A DNA stretch of 64,000 bases from Eutreptiella sp. 'Long Island Sound 2002'. Its lineage: Eukaryota; Euglenozoa; Euglenophyceae; Eutreptiales; Eutreptiaceae. Positions 54,008 to 64,000 of this stretch are shown here, one piece after another; position 1 is the stretch's first letter, and the number at the start of each line of letters is the position of its first letter. The DNA lies in the NCBI GenBank assembly GCA_964036045.1, contig OZ038385.1, positions 37,833,218-37,897,217 of the forward strand, written 5' to 3'. The position numbers and the translations under genes were made by a program. The notes beneath the pieces were generated by a model. That model made no database searches and was not told where the DNA came from. It saw only the letters and a program-made list of their open reading frames with translations.

Positions 54008-54270
54008 CAAGAGTTTTCTTCATTGCAGTCTTGAGCCGCAGCGGGTGACCTCCACGGGCCGCACCCGCTACCGCGAGCCCGACATGGCCCAGCCCCCGCC
54101 CAGTACCTCCCCAGCCGACACCATGGCATGTGAAAGGAGGACGTGGGTCGACCGCGTGGCCTCCCTGAGCAACTTCAGGGACCACGTCCACCCCAACATC
54201 CCCGACCCCAGGCTTAGTGCGTGGGGCCATACAGTACAATATGCCTAACCCCCGCCCCTCCCTTGCGCAG
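54008..54270 (+). other. possible short exon after the ankyrin gene
   Basis: An open segment follows an acceptor-like TTCTTCATTGCAG (ending 54030) and encodes a peptide with CERRTWVDRVASLSNFRDH; GTGCGT at 54217 could be its donor. Unrecognised; may belong to the RNase H-like gene. Confidence 0.3.
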
Positions 54271-54535
54271 GGTGCCGCAGGGCAGGACTCCAGGCAGGCA
54301 CACGCTAATCTGCCCAGACTCACGGTTGGTGGTGGATGCAGCCTTAAGGCGCAGTGCCACCGGTGGGTGGGACGCAGGGACCCCGTGGGACCTGGGGACC
54401 TGTGGGAGGAACTGTTGTCTATCCTTCGGGTGTGTGGGCATGAGGTCCGCTGGCTCCAAGTCCCAGCACACATTGACATCACAGGCAACCAGCGTGCAGA
54501 CCAGTTGGCAGACGTGGGGAGACGCAAAGTCCCCC
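54271..54535 (+). pseudogene. RNase H-like fragment with a frameshift
   Basis: One frame reads LICPDSRLVVDAALRRSATG, like the D-S-x-x-V-V-D strand-helix of RNase H. Another frame reads LQVPAHIDITGNQRADQLAD, the conserved H-x4-G-N-x2-A-D-x-L-A end of the domain. They are one frame apart, with a G-rich stretch between. An acceptor-like CCTTGCGCAG ends at 54270. Either an indel broke a retroelement or host RNase H, or a small intron is missed. Confidence 0.5.
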
Positions 54536-54614
54536 TGCTCTCTCTCTCTCTCTCTTTCCAGGGATGTGCACAATACTTCAGGAATATACCTCCCACGTTC
54601 CGCCCAAAAAAAAA

Positions 54615-54752
54615 TTCCCTTATGTCGAAAACCATGTAGGTACACGGTTTTTTCAGAAAAATCCCGTGTACGTACATGGTTTTTTGGGTCCAGAGAACCG
54701 GTGCACGTACATGGTTTTTTCTATAAAAATTTCTCTCCCTACACGGTTTTAA
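54615..54752. repeat. short imperfect tandem repeat (ACATGGTTTTTT type)
   Basis: Four copies of (T)ACACGGTTTT or TACATGGTTTTTT spaced about 45 bp, with GTACGTAC palindromes between. A CT microsatellite (54539-54557) precedes it. Confidence 0.7.
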
Positions 54753-55714
54753 GTGAAATATAAAAACCGAGGATGTCCGCGAATGTTCACTCCATTACTG
54801 CATTTTTGAAACTCTTTCCTGTAGGTCACTGTTTAGAGGCACCTTCCCCCATCCTGTTAGTTCAAGCTCAAAATAAGTTAAGTTTTCTTTCTCATCCGTC
54901 ATCGCGGAACGGGTTCCATGATTGTGGTGGGTAGAGTGCAGGAGGAAGGAGAGGAGAAGGAGCACTTCGAGGACGAGCCAGAAGAGGAAGGACAGGAAGG
55001 AGTGGGGGAGGATGAAGGACCCGCCGCCCACTGCACTGCCCCGTGCGGGGCCCACCACAGTCACAGAATCAATTGGGTGAGGGCACGCCTTGACCAGATC
55101 CGAAGGTATGCCCACCACTGCACATCCACAAACGGGTCAAACCCAGCTCCCCAACCCCCCCGCCACCCCCACCACTGTTTGTACCTATCGGTGAGGGCAG
55201 GCATGCCCAGGGAAACCAGTGCGATACCACGCAGGGGGACCAGAACCTTCCAAACCCCTCGTGTGGGGGGTCTCCAGCGCCAATGCTTTCATGCACCAAT
55301 CATGGCTCTCCTGTGTCCTCTGAAGCATCGATTCGGTTGCTGGATGCATTGCAGCTGGTGCCGATGGAGGTCAGCCCCCCCCCCAAACCACCAGAAATGG
55401 CATTGAGGGATCATTCCCGCTGGCTCGAAGAGGACACAGCACCAACCATTACATGCAGCACGGAACGATCCCGATCCTCCACGCCCCACAGATTCTTTCC
55501 TTTGACCACCACATTCAACCACTTGTCCTCTATTCTGTTCTTTGACCCCCACATCCATCCAACCAACTTTTGTATGGTTGCTGCTATTTCATACTCGTCT
55601 TTGGGTGCTTCCTGTCAATTCTTGGAGGCTCTTTGATGGTCGCTGCTCATCATTGCTCGTTGTTGGATGGTTGCGGTTAGTTGCTAGAGGCTACTGGATG
55701 GTTATGGGCAATTC
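54753..55714. other. no gene recognised
   Basis: A Glu-rich frame at 54918-55030 and T-rich sequence at 55560-55700 show no motif. Confidence 0.45.
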
Positions 55715-55789
55715 ATGCTATGTTGGGATGGTGCCAATGAATTCTTGGTTGCTGCTACCATTTTGGTGGATGAGCCGATTGCTTTTTCC

Positions 55790-56197
55790 AAATGCTCCGG
55801 CAGACTGGCAAGCGCTGCACCCTTGGCCCGTTGCACGCCATTGTTCCATGCCCTGCCATGCCCTACGTGCAACAACAGACAACGGGCTATAGAACAAGGT
55901 TTTTTGTGGACAACTTGTGCTAAAGTGAGACACAAGTACCTGGGGGATGGCGCTGCCATCGCACCAAATGTGCACTGGACGTGCACCGTGTGCACCAGAG
56001 AAGACACAAACCGTGACCACGATGCAACTCCATTGCGAGGCATCACGCAGCACACACGTGTGCGCGTTCAAGAAGCAGCCGCCGCAATGAATCCCCTGGA
56101 CGTGTGCTCTGCACTGCACCTGCGGAACATTCGACCCTTTCAGCGTGGATCAGGCAGTTCCTCCACCTGCGGACACTCCACAACCGTCCCCCAGTGA
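55790..56197 (+). CDS. possible Cys-rich exon (zinc-ribbon-like)
   Basis: The open segment contains LPCPTCNNRQRAIEQGFLW followed by TTCAKVRHKYLG and HWTCTVCTREDTN, so two C-x2-C pairs flank about 35 residues, as in small zinc-binding domains. It ends at TGA 56195-56197. No splice border could be fixed and no family is recognised. Confidence 0.3.
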   Translation, partial: KCSGRLASAAPLARCTPLFHALPCPTCNNRQRAIEQGFLWTTCAKVRHKYLGDGAAIAPNVHWTCTVCTREDTNRDHDATPLRGITQHTRVRVQEAAAAMNPLDVCSALHLRNIRPFQRGSGSSSTCGHSTTVPQ

Positions 56198-56349
56198 GCG
56201 AACACGCCCATCGACCCGGCGGGGGTTGCTGCCCGGTCCAGCGTGGTACAGAGAAACGTCTGCCTTGAAAATAAGCCCCCCCATCCCCCCGCCGCCCCCA
56301 ATACGTCCAACGAGGCCCCCCCAAACAGGCCTTTGAATGGTGGCTGTTA

Positions 56350-56685
56350 CCCCCCCGCCCCTTGTCCAACAAGCGTAAAGTTCTTGTGGAAACAACACCT
56401 CGCGTTGTTTGGACAAACGTGTTGTCAATGCACGCCCTCAGAAGACACAAGCAGTGAAAGGAAAGATCCGAGATATGGTGCACCTGCGATTAGAAAGTGG
56501 TACACGTGCAAGAAATTGGGATCCAATGCAGTTCTGATGAGGCCAGCTCTGGTGACACACAACGCAGCAAACAACATCGGTGAAACACAACCATCTCCAG
56601 CACCGAAATCACAGAAATACCGAGACCGTCACCCAAAACCAGAAAATGGAGCGCCAAATTCGATGGTTGACAAGGGGGGGGGGGG
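56350..56685. mobile_element. poly-C TIR element TE6 (336 bp)
   Basis: The left end is CCCCCCGCCCCTTGTCCAAC; the right end, inverted, is a C run then CTTGTCAACC. TA flanks both sides (56348-56349 and 56686-56687). It contains an open segment of near-normal composition (SERKDPRYGAPAIRKWYTC) of unknown meaning. Confidence 0.75.
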
Positions 56686-56880
56686 TAGTTCTTGGAGGCT
56701 GTTGGATGGGCAGATCCATGCAGCCAGGGGACCGAATGAACATTCTCTCGTTTCCCTTGGCGGGTGGGCGGGGAGGCCCTCAGGGACGCATGGTACGTGT
56801 GATCTGCGCACAGCACCCCCTCCCCCCCCCAATCCCCCCCAGAAACCCACCGCTCGCCAGAGTGAGCCCTAGCCACAGCC

Positions 56881-57030
56881 GTGCAGGCGGAGGTGTACGC
56901 CGTACGCTGCGTCTGCCACCAAACACCAGCTGCGCCTCCCCCCATCTCTCACCTTCCGCTTGGTGGTGTTTGCGGAGGACACGGTCTGTGCGGATGACAT
57001 CGAGAAGTGGGCAAATGTCAGGATAGGGTC
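56881..57030 (+). pseudogene. second RNase H-like fragment
   Basis: After a GCCGTGCAG acceptor-like string, one frame has AEVYAVRCV, like the Glu-containing helix of RNase H. The next frame has VVFAEDTVCADDIEKWANV, like the strand-helix V-Y-T-D-S-x5-G-I-x2-W with Glu in place of Asp. The two blocks are one frame apart. Weak but ordered as in RNase H. Confidence 0.35.
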
Positions 57031-57414
57031 ATTGACTCTGTCACCTTCGCCCTGTCCTCTGCAGCCCCGCCACGCTCCAGCCGGCCAAGTGCTTTTCACT
57101 TCGACGATTGGGCGGACATTGCCCCCCCCGCTTTTCCTGAGCACCCCCCCCTCCGCCGTGCTTTATCCCTCACTTGCTGCCTGCCTCATCAAAGAACACG
57201 GTGCAGATGCAGTCGGTGTGCACGCACAGCCCCGTCTGACCGTCGGCCCCCTGATGTAGCCAGTGCGTACCCAGGGCGCGGGGTGCGACGGGTGTGTCTG
57301 ATGACTGGACGGTTCTTTGTCCGGGGCACGCCAGATCAGCGGATGTTCCCCATCAGCGGCTCTGTGGCCCGCAGGGCTGGGGGCTGAGGGGTCAAACACA
57401 CGCCGTGCCGCCTA

Positions 57415-57810
57415 CCCCCCCCCCCCCCTTGTCCAAGCTACAGTAGGCGTAGGGACCGTATTAATTTGGGACCTAATTTTAATTCGGTTTTTATTCGGTA
57501 CCAAACGTAGTGCAGCCACATAAGACATGGGTTTGGTGACGGATTTGCGAGTGACATAGAGTCATGGACACCTTTGTTGTGAGTGTTTGCCCGCTTGAAC
57601 CCAGATAGCTCTGATTTTGGGGATGTTTGTGCATTATATGCCCCTTTCTTGCACCAGCTCACCATGCAATCCTCTCTTTTTGAGGCTGGGCGCCCGGTGT
57701 TGGTAGTTGTATGTGTCATGCGCAAGCTACGCCCGTGTCCAAGCTACAGTAGGCGTAGGGACCGTATTAATTTGGGACTTTGGCGTAGCTTATACAAGGG
57801 GGGGGCGGGG
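57415..57810. mobile_element. poly-C TIR element, 396-bp relative of TE1
   Basis: The left end is a C run then CTTGTCCAAGCTACAGTAGG; the right end is GGCGTAGCTTATACAAG then G-rich. TA flanks both sides (57413-57414 and 57811-57812). Roughly 100 bp at each end match TE1: GTAGGGACCGTA, AGTGCAGCCACATAAGA on the left and TGTTGGTAGTTGTATGTGT on the right. The middle differs or is missing, as in a deletion derivative. Confidence 0.85.
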
Positions 57811-58102
57811 TACATTGGGTACCTTGCGGATGTTAGACGGTGCGTAGACCCCCCCCCTTTGCAGGGGGACCGTGTTGCTAAGCGGCACCCTGGGAGGGAT
57901 GAGGTGACCAGACATGCCAAAGAACCTTCGATACTGCAGTGGTCGTGAACTCAAGGCAACATTCGGTACTGTTCTGAAGAGCAATGATCGCATGCCTGTG
58001 TCCCGGGGGTCTCCGGAAGCAAAGTATCCGGCGCTTCATTCCCATTGCAGGGGGATCGTCACTTTGCCTTCTCTTGTAGGCAGCGTGTTTGGCACATCAA
58101 CA

Positions 58103-59422
58103 ATGCTGTCCACGCTGTGCCACGCAAACCGGCGGGTGCTAGCACCATCCCTCCGCGGCGTCTCAGTGGTGGCCGGTGGCAGCGTCCACGCCGCAAACGC
58201 CCCTTCGCACGTGGCCGGCTCGGCCGTCTCGTTTGCGCAGCTGAAGCATAAGCCGATGACGCACACCACACATATGGGCCGGACCCGAGCCATCAACTTA
58301 GCAGCCGGTGCAGCGGCGCTCCCCCTGGAGGTGCTCGAAAGAGCGGCAGAAGGATTCGCCGAGACCGACGGCTCCGGCATGAGCGTGGCGGAGATGGGCT
58401 ACCGCACCAAGCCTTTCCACGCGATCATGGAGCGGGCGGAGGACGTACTCCGGCAGCTGCTCAACATCCCCGACACGCACGAGGTGCACTTCTTCAACGG
58501 CGGCGCCACGTTGCAGTTCTCTGCCATTCCCCTGAACTTGCTGGGCGGCGTCAACGAGGGCAAGACCGCGAACTACCTGATGAGCGGGCACTGGAGCGAG
58601 AAGGCCCGGAACGAGGCGCGGCTCTTTGGGGACGTCACGGAGGTGGCGGCGGACCCCGCGGGCCTGTACTTCGACATTCCCGACGCGAAGACGTGGCAGA
58701 TGGACCGGGACGCTGCCTACTTCCACTACACATCCGCGGACACGCGGCAGGGCCTAGAGATTCGGGACTTCGACTTCAGCGCCGTTCCGGAGGGCATGCC
58801 TGTCGCCTGCGACGCATCGGCGAATCTCGGCAGCTTCGCCCTCGACGTGTCCAAGTTCGGCGTGCTCTACGCGGCCTCGCACAAGAACTTCTCCACCGCC
58901 GGCATTTGCTACAGCATCATCCGCAAGGACCTCATCACGGAGGCCACTCAACTGAGGCGGATGCCCACCATGTGCAACTGGGTCACGTTCCAGAACGCCC
59001 CCAATAAGATCTACAATGTCCCGGTGCTTGTGTCGGTGTGGCTCGGCGCACTGAATTGCGAGTGGATGCTTGAGCGCGGCGGCGTCCCTTACTTCGAGGA
59101 CCTTGCGATTCGCCGGTCGAACTTGCTCTACGAGTACATCGACGGGTCCAACGGCTTCTACCGCACCTTCGTGACCAACGCCGACCGCCGATCCCGCATG
59201 CAGGTCGTCTTTACAATCGGCAGCGGCTCTGGCAAAGATCACGAGTTGGTAGAGAAGTTCTTGGCAGAGGCCAACGACGAACTGGGGTGGCTTGACATCC
59301 GCTCGCATCCGTTGGGCCTGCCGTCGGACGCCATCCGAGTTACAATGTATAACCACCAGACTTTGGACACGGTGAAGGTTGTGCGGGAGTTCATGCACGA
59401 CTTCCACAAGAGACATGCATGA
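58103..59422 (+). CDS. divergent SerC-like aminotransferase
   Basis: 439 codons from ATG 58103; the frame is open to an ATG at 57914, but a CTCTTGTAG acceptor-like site at 58079 and the MLSTLCHANRRVLAPSLRG start favour 58103, with an organelle-type presequence. PLP-dependent class V fold: RAINLAAGAAALPLEVLE, FFNGGATLQFSAIPLNLL, YLMSGHWSEKARNEARLFG, YFHYTSADTRQG, ACDASANLGS and the Lys site ASHKNFSTAGICYSIIRKDL (Lys about 261). Phosphoserine aminotransferase makes phosphoserine from phosphohydroxypyruvate and glutamate. Several usual residues differ: AGPA is AGAA, QKN is HKN, NTP is NVP, and the HRSVGG substrate loop is replaced by SHPLGLPSD. So the fold is clear, but the substrate may not be the usual one. 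Confidence 0.88.
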   Translation: MLSTLCHANRRVLAPSLRGVSVVAGGSVHAANAPSHVAGSAVSFAQLKHKPMTHTTHMGRTRAINLAAGAAALPLEVLERAAEGFAETDGSGMSVAEMGYRTKPFHAIMERAEDVLRQLLNIPDTHEVHFFNGGATLQFSAIPLNLLGGVNEGKTANYLMSGHWSEKARNEARLFGDVTEVAADPAGLYFDIPDAKTWQMDRDAAYFHYTSADTRQGLEIRDFDFSAVPEGMPVACDASANLGSFALDVSKFGVLYAASHKNFSTAGICYSIIRKDLITEATQLRRMPTMCNWVTFQNAPNKIYNVPVLVSVWLGALNCEWMLERGGVPYFEDLAIRRSNLLYEYIDGSNGFYRTFVTNADRRSRMQVVFTIGSGSGKDHELVEKFLAEANDELGWLDIRSHPLGLPSDAIRVTMYNHQTLDTVKVVREFMHDFHKRHA

Positions 59423-61057
59423 CCTTGACACACCCCAGGCGGGGTGCGCAAGCGACGCGGCGTCGCGCAACGCGGCAAGCGCGCGCGCGCGCCTTCGTCT
59501 GCCCCAGAGCTCCAGCGTCAGGCGTTTGAGGGAGGGGGCGTCCTTCAGCGTGGCGAGGGCCTGTGCACCGTCGAGCCCGAGAGAGGTCAGCGCACGCGCC
59601 TCCCACCTCAGGTCCTTGGAGGGTCTGGGCTGGTTTGAAGTGTGCGGTGTTTCAGTGGGAGATGGTGTGCCACACTTAGAAGCATCACTATTGGCCACAA
59701 GGCCTTCTGGGGCTCATGTCTGTCGACGGTATTTATTGTAGAGTCTTTCACGGTTTTCCTGAAGGTGCCTGAAGGCGCTTTCTTGTGGTCGCACCCACAT
59801 GTGAGCTTCTGTTGCACGGCCAGTGTCAAACTGCAGACACTCGTTTCAACGGACATTCTTGTGCACATATCCTCCCTGACATCGCGATGACGCTGCAGCA
59901 TCTGGCTGCTAGAAGTGCTTTCATGTGTGCGTCAGCAACCTCGACTCGTCAACGAGATTTCTTGGCTTTACAAAGTGCCAAGTTGGGCGATGGCATCCAA
60001 ACAAGAAAGCAAGCAAACACACTTCAACGTTTCGAAAACACTGAAGTGTTGCTCGAATTAGACAAATGCAACAAAACGCGGCGGCCTTTGCACAGTACAA
60101 GTGCAGTGCCCCTTGATGCATGTGTCTCTGAAGTCAGCACATCTCCGGCCCTGGATGGTGACAAGATGCTGTTGCGCATGATTACCTGAAAAGCACTTCT
60201 GGGGGGGGACGTGAGTTTGGCGCCTATTGCTTGTGCCGGCTGGCTCCCGGGCCATGGCTGGCTTGGTAGCTGGGTGGGTGGGTCGGTGGGTGGCTAGCCG
60301 GCAGCACCTCGCACCACAGCATGACCACAACAGCCCGATCGGGGCTGCATGCCACGCATGTGCATGGGATCCCAGTGGCAAGTCCCTTCCTGTTGGTGAC
60401 TTGGCTATTTTACTTTTCTACGTGGCTATGGCGACATGGCTGCTAATGGGACGTCGGAAGCTGCCGTGGCATGTGAAGCGCAGTGCACTTTGCATTCCAA
60501 GTATACCAGTACATGGGTACGTGCATACAGATACTATATGATTCTGGCCATGCGCCAATGATGTAGCATATAAACTAAGTGAGCTCACCTTCGCAGCTTC
60601 CGGACTATGTCTACTGAATGCAAAAACAAAAAAAAGTACATTGGTACGTCCATATGAAGTGCCCTTTGAAAATACGGGAGTGTATGGGGGGTGCCATTCA
60701 GGCCGACTAAGTGTGCTGGTAGGTACCTCCAGGTGTATGCAATGATTCAGCCTTTCAGGTCGAAGTTGTTGACATTGTATGTCCAAAGACGGTGGGGAAG
60801 GGTAATCTTGGCGTGTGGTAGTTGGGTGGTTGTCCCTCTTCTCTCATTTGCTGCTTCTGCCCCCTTGGTGTCCTCCCACGCCACCAGCGCCAACACCAGG
60901 TGGCCTTCATTCGGCCCTGGGGTCAAGGTCAAAGACCCGATTGTGGCCATCTGTGGTGTTGCTTGGGCCCCATGGTCCCATGCGGTTACGGGCAAACACA
61001 ACGGCCAAACCTGAAGCGTTCCAACAAGCCCGAACGCCGCCCGGACCAAAGGTGGGG
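59423..61057. other. no firm gene; one possible exon
   Basis: A frame at 59887-60189 has fairly even composition (LQSAKLGDGIQTRKQANTL) but no motif or clear splice signals. A GGTG tract lies at 60267-60292. Nothing else is supportable. Confidence 0.4.
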
Positions 61058-61061
61058 GCAG

Positions 61062-61096
<35 letters not shown>
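61062..61096. repeat. CA microsatellite
   Basis: About 16 CA units without the conserved flank seen at the neighbouring tracts. Confidence 0.95.
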
Positions 61097-61098
<2 letters not shown>

Positions 61099-61185
61099 TT
61101 ATGGCGTACGTATGCCGTCGAGTGCCCGCTGGGCAGCCCCGCCTGCAGGGCAGAACAGTCGAACTCATGGTTTGCAGCAGTGATA

Positions 61186-61241
61186 GGACCTTAGGATTGT
61201 TGAACCTCGCAGTTGGAGGAGATTCGAATGGATTCCTTGGG

Positions 61242-61313
<72 letters not shown>
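61186..61313. repeat. CA microsatellite with conserved 5' flank
   Basis: The flank (TAGGATTGTTGAACCTCGCA, then GATTCGAATGGATTCCTTGG) leads into about 35 CA units. Confidence 0.9.
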
Positions 61314-61318
<5 letters not shown>

Positions 61319-61352
61319 AGAACATTGGACACATGGTTTCGCTGATGGATTG

Positions 61353-61639
<287 letters not shown>

Positions 61640-61863
61640 GCTGTGTGGTTTGTTTGTTGCAGTGTTTCCGCCTTTGACTGGTTTTGCAAGTTCGCTGCGG
61701 GGGGTGGGGTTCGTACCTCCTATGCCCACCGAAGCAACCTTCTGCACGCCAGGGAGAGCCACACGAATGGACTCAGAACGCTGGGACAGGGTCAGGAAGC
61801 TATGTATCAGTGTGCTAGGGGCCTCTGCAGCCCCCACATGGACATGGGACTGATGGTTCTGCA

Positions 61864-61941
61864 GCATGGCAGGAAAGTAGGAATGTTGAACCTCGCAGTT
61901 TGAGCATTATGGAAATGATCCCTTGGCACACACACACACCC
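61864..61941. repeat. short CA tract with conserved 5' flank
   Basis: The flank GTAGGAATGTTGAACCTCGC then AGTTTGAGCATTATGGAAAT precedes only about 8 CA units, so the flank is present even where the tract is short. Confidence 0.85.
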
Positions 61942-62845
61942 CCGGCGACTGTTGGACTAATCTGCAGCACGTCTGGTCTGTTGGGGCGTTTCCGCGGATA
62001 ATCTTTGACGCCCAATTGTTCAACCAAAGCAATAGTGTTCGCTGTGATACACCACTTCTACAGCTCTGTCCGCACTGCAGCAATGTTTGTGTGTGTGTGT
62101 GTGTGTGGGTGGGTGGGTGGGTGTCGTGCCCGTTGCTATTTGCTTCCAGTAGCGCTTCGATATCGCTTCAAGGTACAATGTTCTGGAAATGGGATCGCGA
62201 TTGTAACCTACGATTTGTGGTTGTTGGGCCTCAAGGGCACAGGACCCATCACAGACACCCGCGTATCGTTCATGCTCTATATATTGTTTCCATGTCATGT
62301 TGAGGGCAGAGTGCTAACACCGGTCCCACACACATTGCGCCACCTGAACGAACACGAACATGTCCCCCAATCACCGTTGCAGTGCACAATGCCCTATCCA
62401 TGTGATTGTCCAGCCTTTTGCAGCATGTCCTACCGAGGAAGGGCTTCTTTGCACTCGCCATGCTGGTGTCCTCCTCCCGACCCTGACTTTTGCAACAATG
62501 TCCTGAACAGTTTCCAAGGTGCCGGCCATACACGATAAGTTTATGTTTGCCAATAGAGCCTTTTGAACATGATATCCGAATTTCGAATTTCGAATCCCTT
62601 TATCCAAATTTAGTGGAGAATCGGAATGAACGAGAGTGTGCAAGCAATCCATCCATTTGTCTTCCCACGGCCGCAGCGCAGAGAAGGCCCCCACACGACA
62701 CAACTGCTTTCTGCACGACAGACTCGCACAAGTACGCAAAGGCAACGCCGATCCTGTGCAACTTAAAACGAGTGTGCAATCACGCAAAATGCATTCTGGT
62801 CCAGGGCACTAGGTGAAGTTTCACGGCCTTATATTCGGCTCTGGA
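61942..62845. other. no gene recognised; GT/GGTG tract
   Basis: A GT then GGTG tract lies at 62089-62123. No exon is supportable. Confidence 0.5.
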
Positions 62846-62915
62846 GCTACAGTAGGCGTAGGGACCGTATTAATTCCGTACTTTTGTGTAGCTTAGACGG
62901 GGGGGGGGGGGGGAC
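62846..62915. mobile_element. solo right end of a TE1-type TIR element
   Basis: GAGCTACAGTAGGCGTAGGG, ACCGTATTAATTCCGTAC and TGTAGCTTAGAC then a G run match the right end of TE1 (13044-13110). No left end was found nearby, and the TA after the G run is displaced. Confidence 0.65.
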
Positions 62916-63497
62916 TCTGGTAAGGGCAACCCATACAACCTGCAGCATTAGCGACACACCATGGAAACCCAACAACGCGCTTCCCTTGCCCCGGCTAGTC
63001 AGGCAGGGACTGTGAAAAATGTGTTCCTTCGCTATTGTACACACACCCAACATCATTGGATTGGGATCAAGGTTTCTGATTTCTGAATTGAACCTTTTTA
63101 TTGCAGACCTTGGGTGGGTTTGGTGCTGTCCGGCAACCTGTCTGACAGTTTCTGGCGGTTGCCAACCCGGCCTGCTGGCCACATCTACCCAGTCATGGCT
63201 ATCCAAAAAAAAATGGGGTAGGGTGGGGGGATCAAAGGCATCCAACTTGTGGCAGGGGGGGGGACTTGTGGCTAATAACACCCCTTATATGCAGCGGTCC
63301 TACGACGACCTTTGTTTGCCAGGCGCGCTTTTTTTCTGCCCGTGGTCAGACAGCTGGTCGTCTTTCCGGTGGGAATGCATAAAAAGAGCATTGCCGCCGG
63401 GGTTGGTCGCTCAAATCAAAACAAATGAGCCATGACACCCGTCGCCGAGCGCTGGCCGTGGAGATGGCCGTGTGCAACAGGTAATTTGAGTCATTCA
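62916..63497. other. no gene recognised
   Basis: Short unsupported frames only. Confidence 0.5.
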
Positions 63498-63781
63498 CCC
63501 CCCCCTTGTAATCTCCCCCACCCCTTGCAATCCCCCCCCCCCCCTTGGGGGGGAACGGTCACTTGGCCCAAAAAGCACAAAAAATACTAAGCGCCGAAGG
63601 CGCCAACGAAAATTACAAGGCGCCGAAGCTGATTGACACTGTGATACTATGGTACAATTTTGTGGTGCAATCCCCCCCCCCCCCACTGGGGGGAACCGTC
63701 ACTTCGTGACCGCCCCCCCCCCCCCCCCGTGGGAGCGAACCGTCACGACATTGGTGGGGAGATTGCAAGGGGTGGGGGGGG
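63498..63781. mobile_element. poly-C TIR element TE4 (284 bp)
   Basis: The left end is a C run then CTTGTAATCTCCCCCACCCC and TTGCAATC; the right end, inverted, is a C run, ACCCCTTGCAATCTCCCC. The right flank is TA (63782-63783); the left flank is CA, one change from TA. Internal sequence matches TE5. It carries an extra GCGCCGAAGGCGCCAACG segment absent from TE5. Confidence 0.75.
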
Positions 63782-63911
63782 TAAGGTACCTACATGGTGG
63801 TGAAATGCACAATCATTGGAAGTTTGAGACTGTGGAGTTCAGAGTTGGATCAGCAACAGGTGCTGCTCCACGTAACCGGGGTGACCCCTGCTGTCTCGAG
63901 AAGCGTACGCA

Positions 63912-64000
63912 ACCTCCCCCCCCCCCCCTCCCCAGTTCAAGCAACGCCTATGTCCAAGCAACACCAGTCGTTGGTTCCGTCAATTTTCGCACCTTAAATT
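63912..64000. mobile_element. left end of a TE1-type TIR element, runs off the window
   Basis: A C-rich run then CAGTTCAAGCAACGCCTATG and TCCAAGCAACACCAG resembles the TE1 left end (TATAAGCTACGCCCTTGTCC, AAGCTACAGTAGG) at reduced identity. Confidence 0.45.

Overview
The window is nuclear DNA from a GC-rich unicellular eukaryote, most likely an alga or related protist; I cannot name the species. Evidence: coding regions split by GT..AG introns, very GC-rich third codon positions, long C and G homopolymers, CA, CCATA and GTGTG microsatellites, a tyrosine-recombinase retrotransposon, and genes typical of eukaryotes (bestrophin-like channel, ankyrin-RING protein, targeted SerC-like aminotransferase). 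A run of exactly 200 N at 31391-31590 marks a draft-assembly gap.

Layout. 1-4.2 kb is repeat-rich and gene-poor. 4.29-5.01 kb holds the last exon of an unrecognised gene. 5-11.5 kb has no gene I can support, only a GTGTG satellite and a small dispersed repeat. 11.5-13.1 kb is a nested pair of terminal-inverted-repeat (TIR) elements. 14.1-15.1 kb may hold two exons of a substrate-binding-like protein. 16-31.4 kb is a satellite territory: CCATA tracts, four copies of a C-rich block, about 9.5 kb of a 26/23-bp minisatellite that can form hairpins, and a 50-bp minisatellite. Just after the gap is a bestrophin-like terminal exon. 33-39 kb has weak coiled-coil exons and dispersed repeats; one minus-strand coding region (34986-35892) is interrupted by a TIR element. 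40.1-42.2 kb is a two-exon DUF4261-like gene with an in-frame UGA. 43.2-48.6 kb is an apparently complete DIRS/VIPER-type retrotransposon. 49.5-54.0 kb is a two-exon ankyrin-RING gene. 54-57 kb contains RNase H-like fragments and TIR elements. 58.1-59.4 kb is a divergent SerC-like aminotransferase. 59.4-64 kb is CA microsatellites and TIR elements.

Two mobile systems stand out. First, the retrotransposon has gag, tyrosine recombinase and RT/RNase H in that order, bounded by split direct repeats arranged A1-ORFs-B1-A2-B2, with a shared 6-bp core at both termini. Second, many C and G runs are the paired ends of one class of TIR element with a TA target duplication. For two of these (11936-12697 and 35413-35651), removing the element plus one TA on paper rejoins two open reading frames exactly in frame. 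Either both are recent insertions in coding sequence or these elements are removed from RNA like introns.

Limits: all exon borders are read by eye from splice signals and phase, and no homology search was possible. The multi-kilobase open frames across 18-28 kb are by-products of repeat composition and are not annotated as genes.
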